Positions 1 to 8,568 of a stretch of DNA of 64,000 nt are shown one piece after another. The DNA lies in NCBI RefSeq assembly GCF_006120725.1, contig NZ_SWMU01000001.1, forward strand, positions 248,001-312,000. The letters are read 5' to 3'. Under the pieces are notes generated by a model. It was not told where the DNA came from, ran no database searches, and saw nothing but the letters and a program-made list of their open reading frames with translations. A program made the position numbers and the translations under genes. The DNA comes from Mesohalobacter halotolerans. GTDB lineage: Bacteria > Bacteroidota > Bacteroidia > Flavobacteriales > Flavobacteriaceae. Positions within the stretch are counted from its first letter, which is position 1; the number at the start of each line of letters is the position of its first letter.

Positions 1-1580
1 ACAATACCAACCGTTCCCAATATGAATGTCCAACGTAGAATTTTTTGGCGACCAAGTTTATTTTCTTTGACTTTCATAAACTGAGAAGTCAGCATCGCAT
101 TAATAATAAGAGCTACAAATAGTGATGAGGCCAGAACCACTGAAAGCGTTATCGGGAAATAAATCATAAATTTTCCTATCGTGCCAGGCCAAAGTCCAAG
201 GGGAAAAAAGGCTGCAAGCGTAGTTGCTGTAGAAGCGATAATTGGCCAGGCAATCTCTCCAATACCTTGTTTAGCTGCTTCTATTCTGGAATATCCTTGA
301 TCCATCAAACTATATACGTTTTCTACAACTACAATACCATTATCGACCAACATTCCGAGTCCCATTACTAAACCAAATAAAATCATTGTATTGAGTGTGT
401 AGCCTAGACTTGATAAAATCACGAGCGACATCAGCATAGACAAGGGAATAGCTACACCAACAAATAAAGCATTTCTAAAGCCGAGGAAAAACATTAATAC
501 CAAAACGACTAATATGACCCCAAATACAATATTATTAACCAAATCATTGACCTGATTTATGGTTTTTATGGATTGATCATTCGACAGTGATATATTTAAA
601 GTTTCTGGATAATAATTTTCTTTTTCTTCTTTAACAATGTCTTTGATTTGCTCCACAGCCTCGACCATGTTTTTACCTGCTCTTTTTTTAACATCGAGCA
701 TCACTACAGGCTCTCCCCAAGCTCTGGCAAAAGTCGTAGCTTCTTTTTCTTGAAAATGGACCTCAGCAACATCTTTTAAATAAACGATACCACCATCTTC
801 TTTAACAACGATATCTTCAAGCTCTGAAGGTTTTGAAATTTCACCCAAAACGCGGATACTCTTTCGCATTCCTTCATTTTTTATACTCCCGCCAGAGATG
901 GTGCTGTTTTCTGAACGAATTGCTGAAAATATATCGTTAAAGCTCACTTGGGCTGCAGTCATTTTGTAAATATCGACAGCTACCTCAACCTCCTTATCAT
1001 CTACTCCACGAATAGAAGCTTCTTTAATTTGGGGTAATAATTCAATTTTATCTTGAAGGTGTTCAGCATAATCTTTCAACTGCTGACTTTTGTAATCACC
1101 CGTAAAGTTGATATTGAGAATCGGCATTTCCTCAGACAAGTTGAGGTCAAACACATTTGGTTCTACTTTGGCACCATTGTCTAATGTTGGCCAGGTCGTC
1201 TCTGACTTTACGATATCCACTTTATCTTTAATGAGCTGTTTAGCTGTTTCTACTTCAATATCTTCTTCAAACTCTACAATCACCATAGAAAAATCCTGCT
1301 GTGTTGTAGATGTAATTTCCTTAACTCCTTTGACATCGTTAAACTCCTCTTCCAGTGGTTCTGTGATAAATTTTTCGATGTCCTTTGCAGAGTTTCCAGG
1401 ATTGATAGAATTGATATAAATCTTAGTCTCAATGATCTCGGGGAAATTTTCCCTAGGCATGTTGACATAAGACATGATACCACCAACGAGAATAATAAAT
1501 ATAATGACATATACGGTCATTTTATTATCGATCGCCCAGGAAGACAGTTTAAATTCTTTGTCTAGATTTTGGTTTGACAT
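1..1580 (-). CDS. RND efflux pump inner-membrane permease (AcrB/MexB-like), partial
   Basis: The frame is open from an ATG at 1580 to the left edge of the window, giving 526 residues of a protein whose family is usually about 1000-1150 residues, so the C-terminal half is outside. A first membrane helix near residues 20-38 is followed by a periplasmic porter region. After that comes a block of hydrophobic helices (about residues 335-515) containing the acidic motif GLGMLVDNGIVVVEN, typical of the proton relay helix TM4 of RND pumps. It is the last gene of the tetR-tolC-adaptor-permease operon and would export drugs, detergents or metabolites using the proton gradient. The substrate cannot be told from sequence. 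Confidence 0.93.
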   Translation of the reverse strand, partial: MSNQNLDKEFKLSSWAIDNKMTVYVIIFIILVGGIMSYVNMPRENFPEIIETKIYINSINPGNSAKDIEKFITEPLEEEFNDVKGVKEITSTTQQDFSMVIVEFEEDIEVETAKQLIKDKVDIVKSETTWPTLDNGAKVEPNVFDLNLSEEMPILNINFTGDYKSQQLKDYAEHLQDKIELLPQIKEASIRGVDDKEVEVAVDIYKMTAAQVSFNDIFSAIRSENSTISGGSIKNEGMRKSIRVLGEISKPSELEDIVVKEDGGIVYLKDVAEVHFQEKEATTFARAWGEPVVMLDVKKRAGKNMVEAVEQIKDIVKEEKENYYPETLNISLSNDQSIKTINQVNDLVNNIVFGVILVVLVLMFFLGFRNALFVGVAIPLSMLMSLVILSSLGYTLNTMILFGLVMGLGMLVDNGIVVVENVYSLMDQGYSRIEAAKQGIGEIAWPIIASTATTLAAFFPLGLWPGTIGKFMIYFPITLSVVLASSLFVALIINAMLTSQFMKVKENKLGRQKILRWTFILGTVGI

Positions 1581-1583
1581 GGT

Positions 1584-2759
1584 TTATTGTTCTAAGGTTG
1601 TAATGATGACATCTTCTTGATCTCTGAGGGTTCTTCCTCCTTCTTTAGCTATGATATCATTTTCTTTAAGCCCTTCTATAACTTCGACTCGACCGTTATA
1701 TATTTTTCCAGCTTTTATTGGGGTTCTAATCGCTTTGCCGACACTATCATTTTGCATTTTCACAGTAAATGTGACCTGGGATCCGTTTGCTGTTTCTTGA
1801 AGGACGTTTTCTGAAACAATAATTGTTTCAGGATTGATATAATCGTTAATTAAAACATTAGCGATCAAGTTAGGTTTGACGTTTTCAATGTGTTCAGGCA
1901 CGTGAATTTTGACCATGAATTTTCGATTGTCAGGGTTTATGTAATTTGCCATTTGATCAATTTGAGCCTTAAAAGTCTTGTTGATAGCTCCTAAACGTAC
2001 CTCTACAGGTGTGCCTATTTTGATATCGTCAAGATAATTTTCAGGAACTTCTGTTTCGATGTACATCTTATCCAAATTAACGAGTCTAAAAATGGCCATA
2101 CCTCCAGGAGCAACAATCTGACCTTCATCGGTAATTATATTGTCTATTGTACCCGAAAATGGTGCTTTTATTTTGACCTTTTTGTATTTTTCATATAAAT
2201 TATTTAAAGCGCTTAGCGAAGACTCGTAGTTGGTTTTTGCTTCTAAATATTGAATTTCGGAGCCAATGCTATCTTTCCATAGGCTTTTTCGTCGCTCAAA
2301 AATAGTTTTGGTGAGTTGTGTGCGAGTTTTTAATTCCTGTATTTGGTCACTTAGGCCACCGTGATCTATTTCTGCAAGGATTTGACCTTTTTGAACCACA
2401 TCGCCTTCTTTAACATATATTTTTTGAAGTTCGCCGCTAAATTCAGGATAAATTAGAATATTTTGATTGGTTTGAACATTCCCCTGAAGTGTAAAGAAGT
2501 GATTAAAAGTGTCTTTTTGAATGCGTTTTGCAGTAATTAAAGTATAATTACTTAACTGGTCACCTTTGTCGCTTAACGCCTCTTGAATCTGGGTGCTCAA
2601 ATTGTCAAGTGTTTTTCGTTGTTCTTTTAATTCTCTTTTGAGCCTTTTTAGCTTTTCAGTATTTTCTGTTTCTATAGCTAAATTCACTTTATCTTCTAAG
2701 GTTTCAGAACCACATGAGACTAAGATTAAGGAAAAGATGATAAGAATATAATTTTTCAT
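1584..2759 (-). CDS. RND efflux periplasmic adaptor (membrane fusion protein), lipoprotein
   Basis: This 391-residue protein starts with a lipoprotein signal ending in LILVSC, so Cys16 would be lipidated. A charged alpha-helical stretch (about residues 25-65) is followed by the biotinyl-lipoyl-like half motif GDVVQKGQILAEID, a coiled-coil hairpin (about 135-190) and the second half motif VKIKAPFSGTIDNI. Beta-barrel and membrane-proximal domains then follow. This order is that of AcrA/MexA adaptors linking the inner-membrane pump to TolC. It lies 3 bases before the permease and about 10 after tolC, on the same strand, so the three are cotranscribed. Confidence 0.95.
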   Translation of the reverse strand: MKNYILIIFSLILVSCGSETLEDKVNLAIETENTEKLKRLKRELKEQRKTLDNLSTQIQEALSDKGDQLSNYTLITAKRIQKDTFNHFFTLQGNVQTNQNILIYPEFSGELQKIYVKEGDVVQKGQILAEIDHGGLSDQIQELKTRTQLTKTIFERRKSLWKDSIGSEIQYLEAKTNYESSLSALNNLYEKYKKVKIKAPFSGTIDNIITDEGQIVAPGGMAIFRLVNLDKMYIETEVPENYLDDIKIGTPVEVRLGAINKTFKAQIDQMANYINPDNRKFMVKIHVPEHIENVKPNLIANVLINDYINPETIIVSENVLQETANGSQVTFTVKMQNDSVGKAIRTPIKAGKIYNGRVEVIEGLKENDIIAKEGGRTLRDQEDVIITTLEQ

Positions 2760-2769
2760 ACTTTGAAAT

Positions 2770-4122
2770 TTAATTTGAAATGTTTGGAGAATTAAGAATG
2801 GTTTCTAAACTGGTTTTAGAGTTTATAAGCTGTAACATTGACTCTAAATAGCTGTTTTGAGCATTGTACAATTGTAATTGTGCTTGCCGCAACTCAAAAC
2901 TCGTACTGAGTCCTTCTTTGTATTTTGTGATGTTTTTGCGTTCAATACGCTCGGCTAAATCCAAGTTAGCCTGAGCAGTTTGATAATTTTCTAGTGCAAA
3001 ATTATAATCACTCTTGGCCTGGTTAAACTCTAATTTAATTTGTTCTACAGACTCTTTTAAATCTGTCTCAGCTTGCATAAGAGCAATTTCTGCACGTTGA
3101 GAGCGCTTGGCCCTTTTTAACGAACTAAAAATCGGTATATTAAGGCTCACTCCCACCGTAGAAAACTGAAACCATTGTTGACTCGAATCTAGAAATACAA
3201 ATTCATTACCAAAGGTTGTGGTACCATAATTGGCAAAAGCTGTCAATGTGGGTAAAAATTTACTTTTTTCAAGTTGCCATTCTAGTTGTCGTTGTTTAAC
3301 AAGATTATTAGCAATTTTATAATCTATATTTTCTTCAACCTCTAATTGTTGCTCAATTAAATCGAAATCAGCCAGTTGTTTCATCGCAAGATTTTCTAAG
3401 TTGTCTGTCAATACCAGTTTAGCATCAACTGGAATTCCTAGTACCATGCTTAAAGTTTGCTTAGATAAGTCTAGATTTCGTTGAGAATTTCTTAGGCTAT
3501 TGCTTATCTGTTGATAAGTGATTTGCAATTGTTCTACTTCTTCTTGCTCAGCAAGACCTTCTTCAAATGTTCTTTGAGTCTCGTCTAGATTTTCCTTAAC
3601 TGTCATCTCGTTTTGTTTGAGGACCTCCACGCTAGACTCGACTAATAAAGCGTTGGCATAGGCATTTATTGCACTTTGCCTGACTTCTAGTCGGGTTTTG
3701 TCATTAGCATTTTTAGAATATTCTAAGAAGGTTTTAGCAGCTTTTAAAGCTACAATATAGGACCCATCAAAAATCAATTGATTGAGGGTTGCTGTGGCAC
3801 GCATATTTTGTTCGGTCCCAAAAGTTACGGGAACAATTGTGCCAGGTTCGCCTCCTACAATTTCGCCAGGAAGTGGAGTGACAATAAGTTTGGGGTTATA
3901 TTCATAATCTATTCCGGCACTTATTTGTGGTAAACCATCGGCTGTGGTTTCCCATTTTTGTTTTAGGGCTTTCAGTTGATCTCTTTTGGCATTTACGGCC
4001 ACGTAACTACTATCTAATGCGCGTTCTATGGCGTCTTCTAATGATAATTTGTAAACTTCCTGCTCTTGGCTAAAGCTGATTAAGCTCAACAACATTAATG
4101 TAGTGGAAATGATGAATTTCAT
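2770..4122 (-). CDS. TolC-family outer membrane efflux channel
   Basis: The protein has 450 residues, a type I signal peptide (cleavage near ISFS-Q, residues 18-19) and long amphipathic helices with two internally similar halves, as in OEP/TolC proteins (family size 420-500). It would form the trimeric outer-membrane and periplasmic tunnel of the pump encoded downstream. Its ATG overlaps the stop of the upstream tetR gene by four bases (ATGA, 4119-4122), which indicates translational coupling and makes the start secure. Confidence 0.95.
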   Translation of the reverse strand: MKFIISTTLMLLSLISFSQEQEVYKLSLEDAIERALDSSYVAVNAKRDQLKALKQKWETTADGLPQISAGIDYEYNPKLIVTPLPGEIVGGEPGTIVPVTFGTEQNMRATATLNQLIFDGSYIVALKAAKTFLEYSKNANDKTRLEVRQSAINAYANALLVESSVEVLKQNEMTVKENLDETQRTFEEGLAEQEEVEQLQITYQQISNSLRNSQRNLDLSKQTLSMVLGIPVDAKLVLTDNLENLAMKQLADFDLIEQQLEVEENIDYKIANNLVKQRQLEWQLEKSKFLPTLTAFANYGTTTFGNEFVFLDSSQQWFQFSTVGVSLNIPIFSSLKRAKRSQRAEIALMQAETDLKESVEQIKLEFNQAKSDYNFALENYQTAQANLDLAERIERKNITKYKEGLSTSFELRQAQLQLYNAQNSYLESMLQLINSKTSLETILNSPNISN

Positions 4123-4727
4123 GATTTGGTTGATTCTGAAATTAATTTTTCTAAACGTTCTAAACCCTTAGACGTGGCAATGCCTCTAAGGTGATATTCT
4201 AAATATTGGTCTTTGACGTGAGCACTTGAAAATGCTTGGTGTGGAAAAACTTTTTGGTCTTTGACAAGATTCATCCCATTGTAATAAAATCTAAACACAC
4301 ACTCGATATCAATTTCTTTTCTATAAAAGCCTTGCTCTATACCTCGTTTAAGATTATCTCGATAACATTCATACATTTTATCCCATTGTTTTTTTTTAAG
4401 AGAATGGGAGATATTGGGGTAATATTTTTGCAATTGAAATTGAGGAGAAGACTTTTCGTTTTTCAGATGTTTCATCACCTGGTTTTTAATGGCTAAAGTT
4501 TCAGCGATTGGATCTAAATTTTGCTGACATATATCGTCAATTGTACAAGAAATATGTTGAAAAATATGATCAGTTGTTTCTTTAACCAGTTGGGTTTTGG
4601 TATCAAAGTGATCATAAATGGTTTTTTTTGAAATCCCAAGCCTCTCGCAAAGGTCATCCATGGTGACACTTTTGAAACCATATTCTAAGAACAAATCACT
4701 AGCTTGTTTGATTATTTTCATTTTCAT
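4119..4727 (-). CDS. TetR/AcrR-family transcriptional repressor of the efflux operon
   Basis: The 202-residue protein has an N-terminal helix-turn-helix (about residues 15-50: GFKSVTMDDLCERLGISKKT followed by IYDHF), the standard TetR DNA-binding domain. The ligand-binding part is divergent, as usual. It is the first gene of the efflux operon and a nearly perfect palindrome lies directly upstream over its promoter, so autoregulation is likely. ATG codons at 4727 and 4721 are both possible. The promoter -7 box ends only 6 bases before the first, so the mRNA may be leaderless or start at the second. Confidence 0.93.
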   Translation of the reverse strand: MKMKIIKQASDLFLEYGFKSVTMDDLCERLGISKKTIYDHFDTKTQLVKETTDHIFQHISCTIDDICQQNLDPIAETLAIKNQVMKHLKNEKSSPQFQLQKYYPNISHSLKKKQWDKMYECYRDNLKRGIEQGFYRKEIDIECVFRFYYNGMNLVKDQKVFPHQAFSSAHVKDQYLEYHLRGIATSKGLERLEKLISESTKS

Positions 4728-4732
4728 GATGG

Positions 4733-4762
4733 CAAATGTACAATGGAAACTTTAAGAACAAA
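4733..4762 (-). promoter_or_regulatory. Promoter of the tetR-efflux operon (TTTG-N18-TACATTTG)
   Basis: Read on the minus strand, TTTG (4762-4759) is followed after 18 bases by TACATTTG (4740-4733). This matches the Bacteroidota sigma-ABfr consensus TTTG/TANNTTTG with near-canonical spacing. The expected transcription start falls at or within a few bases of the tetR ATG. Confidence 0.7.
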
Positions 4763-4772
4763 AAAAGTTTCC
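4745..4772. promoter_or_regulatory. Putative TetR operator, 9-bp perfect inverted repeat
   Basis: GGAAACTTT (4745-4753) and AAAGTTTCC (4764-4772) are exact inverted copies separated by 10 bases. The palindrome covers the -33 element and most of the spacer of the tetR promoter, the place a self-repressing TetR dimer would bind. A further similar half site (AAAGTTTT, from 4773) lies beside it. Function is inferred from position and symmetry. Confidence 0.65.
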
Positions 4773-4854
4773 AAAGTTTTACAGAAACTTAACATTGGCC
4801 GTTAAGAAGATTTAAAGCTAAATGGAAGTTAGTCTTTAAAGATTCAACACTAAA

Positions 4855-6255
4855 CTAAAACTTGAATATTAGACCAGAGTAAACGCCTAAGAAATAAGGT
4901 TGAAAACCGGTAGTCCTTCTTTGAAAGGTATTTAATTGATATTTGAAGGTTGGCTCAAGGTTAAACATCACTCGTTTTGAAATGTTATAATCAAAGCCTA
5001 TTGCAAAATTTGTTGAAAAACTCAGATTGTTGATATTATTGGCTTCGCCAACTGAGGTGATTCCGTTTGAATTTTTTACATCTAGACTATTGTTGTTTAA
5101 TAACAAGGTACTTGCCCCTCCTATAAGGTTGATTTCTATTGCTCGGTTGAGGATTTTGTATTCTACTTCCATTGGAATTTCGATGTAACCCAATTCTTGT
5201 TGAAGCTGTGAAGGTATGGTTTCTGTTCTATTTACAGTTCCGTTTGCCGAGAGGTTATCGAGCTGTTGGCGGCCTAAAACTGTTGCATTAAAGTTGGGGT
5301 TTGTATTAACATTCCTCAGATTTGATAGGGCTTGGTTTGGTATCAAATACACATTTTTGGTGGTGTAGTTTAAATTAACACGGTTGACACCAGTTCTCAA
5401 CTTTATCTTATCGTTAAGTTGGTAAGCCACGTTGACACCATAAGACATGTTAACTTCACCTTGACCGTCGTTTGAAGCTAAATTAGGATCAACTGCACTT
5501 CCACTGGCTAAGTTTCCGTAAAATATGGGTGAAATTTGTGGTTTGACAAACCAAGATTTATTCTCAGCCTGGTTTAAGTTTGGTTGCTTTTTTTGTTTAA
5601 GGGTTTTGGCAACTTCAACTAATGATTTTTTTTGAAGCAGACTATTATTTTGAGAAGTAATTTCTATAAGCGCCGCTTCTATATTATTGTCAGATTGGAT
5701 TAATGCCTTAGAGGATAAGGCTGAAGTAAAAGCAGGATTTTCTTCAACTTTTGATGTTGATATGTTTTTTGTGACTTTATCTTTTTGAGATGAGTTGACC
5801 GAATTATCATCTTGATTGCTTGCCACTAATGGATTTAATTTATCGTCTTGATTTTGATTTTGAGCGCTAGATTTTACGGTTTTAGTGTCAAGAATTTTGT
5901 TTTGGTCTGATAGGTGTAAATCATTTGTTTGATTAAGATTGTCATCTGGACTTGTCGTAACAATACCTTTTACGTCATTATCGTTTTTGATAATTGGGGA
6001 GTTCTGTTGTGTTTGATCAACAACAGGATTTTCATTGATTTGATTAGGAGCTAAAAACCACTGAGATCCAACCATAATCACAATTGCAATTATAGCTGCA
6101 ACGCCGCTCACCTTTTGCCAAATTGGAATAACCCGTCTTTTAGATTTTTGGTTTAAGCGCTTTTCTATACCACGCCAAGCAGATTGGGGTGCATCAACTT
6201 CAAAATCTTTAAAAGATTCTTGAAACAACCGGTCTATGTTATGCTCATTATTCAT
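4855..6255 (-). CDS. Putative anti-sigma-like membrane protein with C-terminal beta-barrel domain
   Basis: The 466-residue protein begins with a short charged cytoplasmic segment (residues 1-45), then one membrane helix (about 46-68). A long Asn/Gln/Asp/Lys-rich linker (about 70-235) leads to a C-terminal region of alternating strands ending in Phe (GLIFKF), typical of outer-membrane beta-barrel proteins of Bacteroidota. It overlaps the ECF sigma gene by 4 bases, the usual position of an anti-sigma factor. A single chain with an inner-membrane helix and a barrel is odd. The barrel may sit in the outer membrane with the linker crossing the periplasm, or the helix may act as an uncleaved signal. 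The role is inferred. Confidence 0.7.
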   Translation of the reverse strand: MNNEHNIDRLFQESFKDFEVDAPQSAWRGIEKRLNQKSKRRVIPIWQKVSGVAAIIAIVIMVGSQWFLAPNQINENPVVDQTQQNSPIIKNDNDVKGIVTTSPDDNLNQTNDLHLSDQNKILDTKTVKSSAQNQNQDDKLNPLVASNQDDNSVNSSQKDKVTKNISTSKVEENPAFTSALSSKALIQSDNNIEAALIEITSQNNSLLQKKSLVEVAKTLKQKKQPNLNQAENKSWFVKPQISPIFYGNLASGSAVDPNLASNDGQGEVNMSYGVNVAYQLNDKIKLRTGVNRVNLNYTTKNVYLIPNQALSNLRNVNTNPNFNATVLGRQQLDNLSANGTVNRTETIPSQLQQELGYIEIPMEVEYKILNRAIEINLIGGASTLLLNNNSLDVKNSNGITSVGEANNINNLSFSTNFAIGFDYNISKRVMFNLEPTFKYQLNTFQRRTTGFQPYFLGVYSGLIFKF

Positions 6256-6806
6256 AATGTCTTGGCTGCTTTGTTGATATTTTCTTTATGGAGGATGCTA
6301 TTTACTTTATCCTTAAGAATTTGTCTTCCTCTGGCTAAATTTGATTTAGAAGTACCAACTGAAATTTCCATCATTTCAGCTATTTCTTTATGTGAATAAC
6401 CATCTAATACATACAGATTAAAAACCATTCTGTATCTATTGGGTAATTCTTGAATACATTTTAAAAGCTCATTAAGGCTTATGTTGTTTTCGCTGTAGTC
6501 ATTTTCAGGCTGAATTAAATTTTCTTCATAATTTAAAGAAAATACTTTTTGGTTGCGATAGCGTTGTAATGCAGTATTTATAACTATGCGTTTCATCCAG
6601 CCTTCAAAAGAGCCTTTGTGTTTAAATTGGTGAATATTCTCATAGATACTTATAAATGCATCTTGAAGGTTGTCTTGTGCTTCTGCGTAATTTTTTGAAT
6701 ACTTTAAGCACAGACTAAAGAGTTTTGAACTGTATATCTCATATAAAGCCTTTTGAGCTTTAAGCTCTTTATCTTGGCATTGTTTGATGAGTTTTTTGAG
6801 TTTCAA
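6252..6806 (-). CDS. ECF-type sigma-70 family RNA polymerase sigma factor
   Basis: The protein has 184 residues, the usual size for an ECF sigma factor. Region 2 is visible around residues 40-90 (NLQDAFISIYENIHQF and GSFEGWMKRIVINTALQRYR). Region 4 is at about 120-165 with the helix-turn-helix YSHKEIAEMMEISVGTSKSN. It directs RNA polymerase to a dedicated promoter set. It overlaps the downstream barrel-bearing membrane protein (ATGA-type overlap, 6252-6255), which is probably its regulator. Confidence 0.94.
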   Translation of the reverse strand: MKLKKLIKQCQDKELKAQKALYEIYSSKLFSLCLKYSKNYAEAQDNLQDAFISIYENIHQFKHKGSFEGWMKRIVINTALQRYRNQKVFSLNYEENLIQPENDYSENNISLNELLKCIQELPNRYRMVFNLYVLDGYSHKEIAEMMEISVGTSKSNLARGRQILKDKVNSILHKENINKAAKTL

Positions 6807-6808
6807 AA

Positions 6809-7219
6809 TTATTCAATTTTCACTGGTAGCTCTAATGTAATAAATTGTAATTGTCCTGAGTCTGAAGCACCGGCTAAAAATTTAAAAACATGATCTTCTT
6901 GACTTTCAACCGTATATTCAAATTCAGCAATTTCTATAGCATTAGGTGTATCTTCACAATCAAATGTTTCTTCAAATCGCGTTTCAGTCCTTATCGTAAA
7001 TTCAGGTTCTTCTCCCAAGATATCAAAATTTTCAAAACTGTGACAAGTAGTGGGGTTTTTATAACTCACCTGAAATACCTCAGTTTGTTGAAAAGTTAAA
7101 GTATCTGGGGCTGTGACATCTACTAAAGTTGCATTTTGTATTGTTACTATTTTTGGATCATCAATTGAGCACGATGCAAAGAATAGCGTCAAACAAAATA
7201 ATAAGTAATAATGTTTCAT
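6809..7219 (-). CDS. Small predicted lipoprotein, unknown function
   Basis: I chose the ATG at 7219 because it gives a lipoprotein signal (MKHYYLLFCLTLFFASC, lipid Cys at residue 17). A longer reading from 7276 would run into the end of recA and has a charged, non-signal N-terminus. The mature part (about 119 residues) has several Cys and an alternating strand pattern suggesting a small beta-sandwich. No family is recognised. It lies between recA and the sigma factor with 2-40 base gaps and is probably in the same transcript. Confidence 0.75.
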   Translation of the reverse strand: MKHYYLLFCLTLFFASCSIDDPKIVTIQNATLVDVTAPDTLTFQQTEVFQVSYKNPTTCHSFENFDILGEEPEFTIRTETRFEETFDCEDTPNAIEIAEFEYTVESQEDHVFKFLAGASDSGQLQFITLELPVKIE

Positions 7220-7256
7220 ATTATTTTTAAGATACATTTCTTTAAAATGGTTGCGT

Positions 7257-8279
7257 TTAAGCTTCACTTTTAGCAATTTTTATGGCTTGTGTTATTTTTT
7301 CTTCGAGTTCATCCATTAGGTCTGGATTTTCTTTCAAGAGCGTTTTTACCGCATCACGTCCTTGACCAAGCTTGGTGTCTTCATAACTAAACCATGAACC
7401 GGCTTTTTTTATAATTTCATAATCTACACCAATATCTATGATTTCACCAACTTTAGAAATCCCTTCGCCATACATAATATCAAATTCTGCAGTTTTAAAT
7501 GGTGGGGCGACTTTATTTTTAACGACTTTGACTCGGGTTTTATTTCCTTTGACATCGCTATTACTATCTTTAATTTGTGTTGAACGGCGAATATCTAATC
7601 GCACTGAAGAGTAAAATTTAAGTGCATTACCACCTGTTGTGGTTTCTGGGTTACCAAACATCACGCCTATTTTTTCACGAAGTTGGTTAATAAATATTAC
7701 GGTACAGTTTGTTTTACTAATACTGGAGGTTAATTTTCTAAGCGCTTGAGACATCAGTCTGGCATGTAGACCCATTTTGGAATCTCCCATTTCGCCTTCT
7801 ATTTCACTTTTTGGTGTTAAGGCTGCCACTGAGTCTATCACTATAATGTCAATAGCACCTGAGCGAATAAGGTTATCGGCAATTTCTAAAGCTTGTTCAC
7901 CATGATCGGGTTGAGAAATTATTAAATTGTCAATGTCAATACCTAAACTTTCAGCGTAAGTTCTGTCAAAAGCATGTTCTGCATCGATAAAGGCTGCAAT
8001 CCCACCTTTTTGCTGAGCTTCGGCTATAGCATGTAATGTTAAAGTGGTTTTACCAGACGACTCCGGCCCATATATTTCAATCACTCTACCGCGAGGATAA
8101 CCGCCAACTCCAAGGGCTAAATCTAAGCCTAATGAGCCTGATGAAATGGCATCTACATTGACGACCGATTGGTCGCTCATTTTCATCACAGTCCCTTTTC
8201 CATAGGTTTTATCTAACTTATCTAAAGTTAATTTTAGAGACTTGAGTTTAGCATTTTTTTCTTTATCGTCTTTACTCAT
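7257..8279 (-). CDS. recA: Recombinase RecA
   Basis: This is a 340-residue protein of normal RecA length. The Walker A motif GPESSGKTT is at residues 71-79, with the Walker B region ([16 protein letters not shown]) and loop L2 ([20 protein letters not shown]) all intact. RecA forms ATP-dependent filaments on single-stranded DNA for homologous repair and triggers LexA-type self-cleavage where present. The acidic, variable C-terminus is short. No SOS box could be identified by eye upstream. Confidence 0.99.
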   Translation of the reverse strand: MSKDDKEKNAKLKSLKLTLDKLDKTYGKGTVMKMSDQSVVNVDAISSGSLGLDLALGVGGYPRGRVIEIYGPESSGKTTLTLHAIAEAQQKGGIAAFIDAEHAFDRTYAESLGIDIDNLIISQPDHGEQALEIADNLIRSGAIDIIVIDSVAALTPKSEIEGEMGDSKMGLHARLMSQALRKLTSSISKTNCTVIFINQLREKIGVMFGNPETTTGGNALKFYSSVRLDIRRSTQIKDSNSDVKGNKTRVKVVKNKVAPPFKTAEFDIMYGEGISKVGEIIDIGVDYEIIKKAGSWFSYEDTKLGQGRDAVKTLLKENPDLMDELEEKITQAIKIAKSEA

Positions 8280-8568
8280 GGTTTAATTTTTAGTTGAAAG
8301 GTAAAAATACAATATTTTTGTGAGATTATTTAAATCAACCTCTGTTCAATTAATCCAAAATCTGTCAATTTGTAGGATATCCTGTCGGATGGTTTAAGTC
8401 GAAAACAGACTTTCAAATTCTAAAAACTCATTTTCGGTATACTTTTTTCTGATTTTTTTGTTGAGGTAAGAGCCCTCAATGAGATATTTATAATGCACTC
8501 ATATTTTGACTATTTCGATGCTCTTTATTTTAAACAAAATTTCAAAATTTAAGTAGTTCAAATTGATA

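Noticed and set aside
8450-8490. Stem TTGAGG/CCTCAA between recA and purD
   Set aside because: The T run lies before the stem on the plus strand (an A run on the minus strand), so it does not have terminator polarity, and the stem is only 6 bp.
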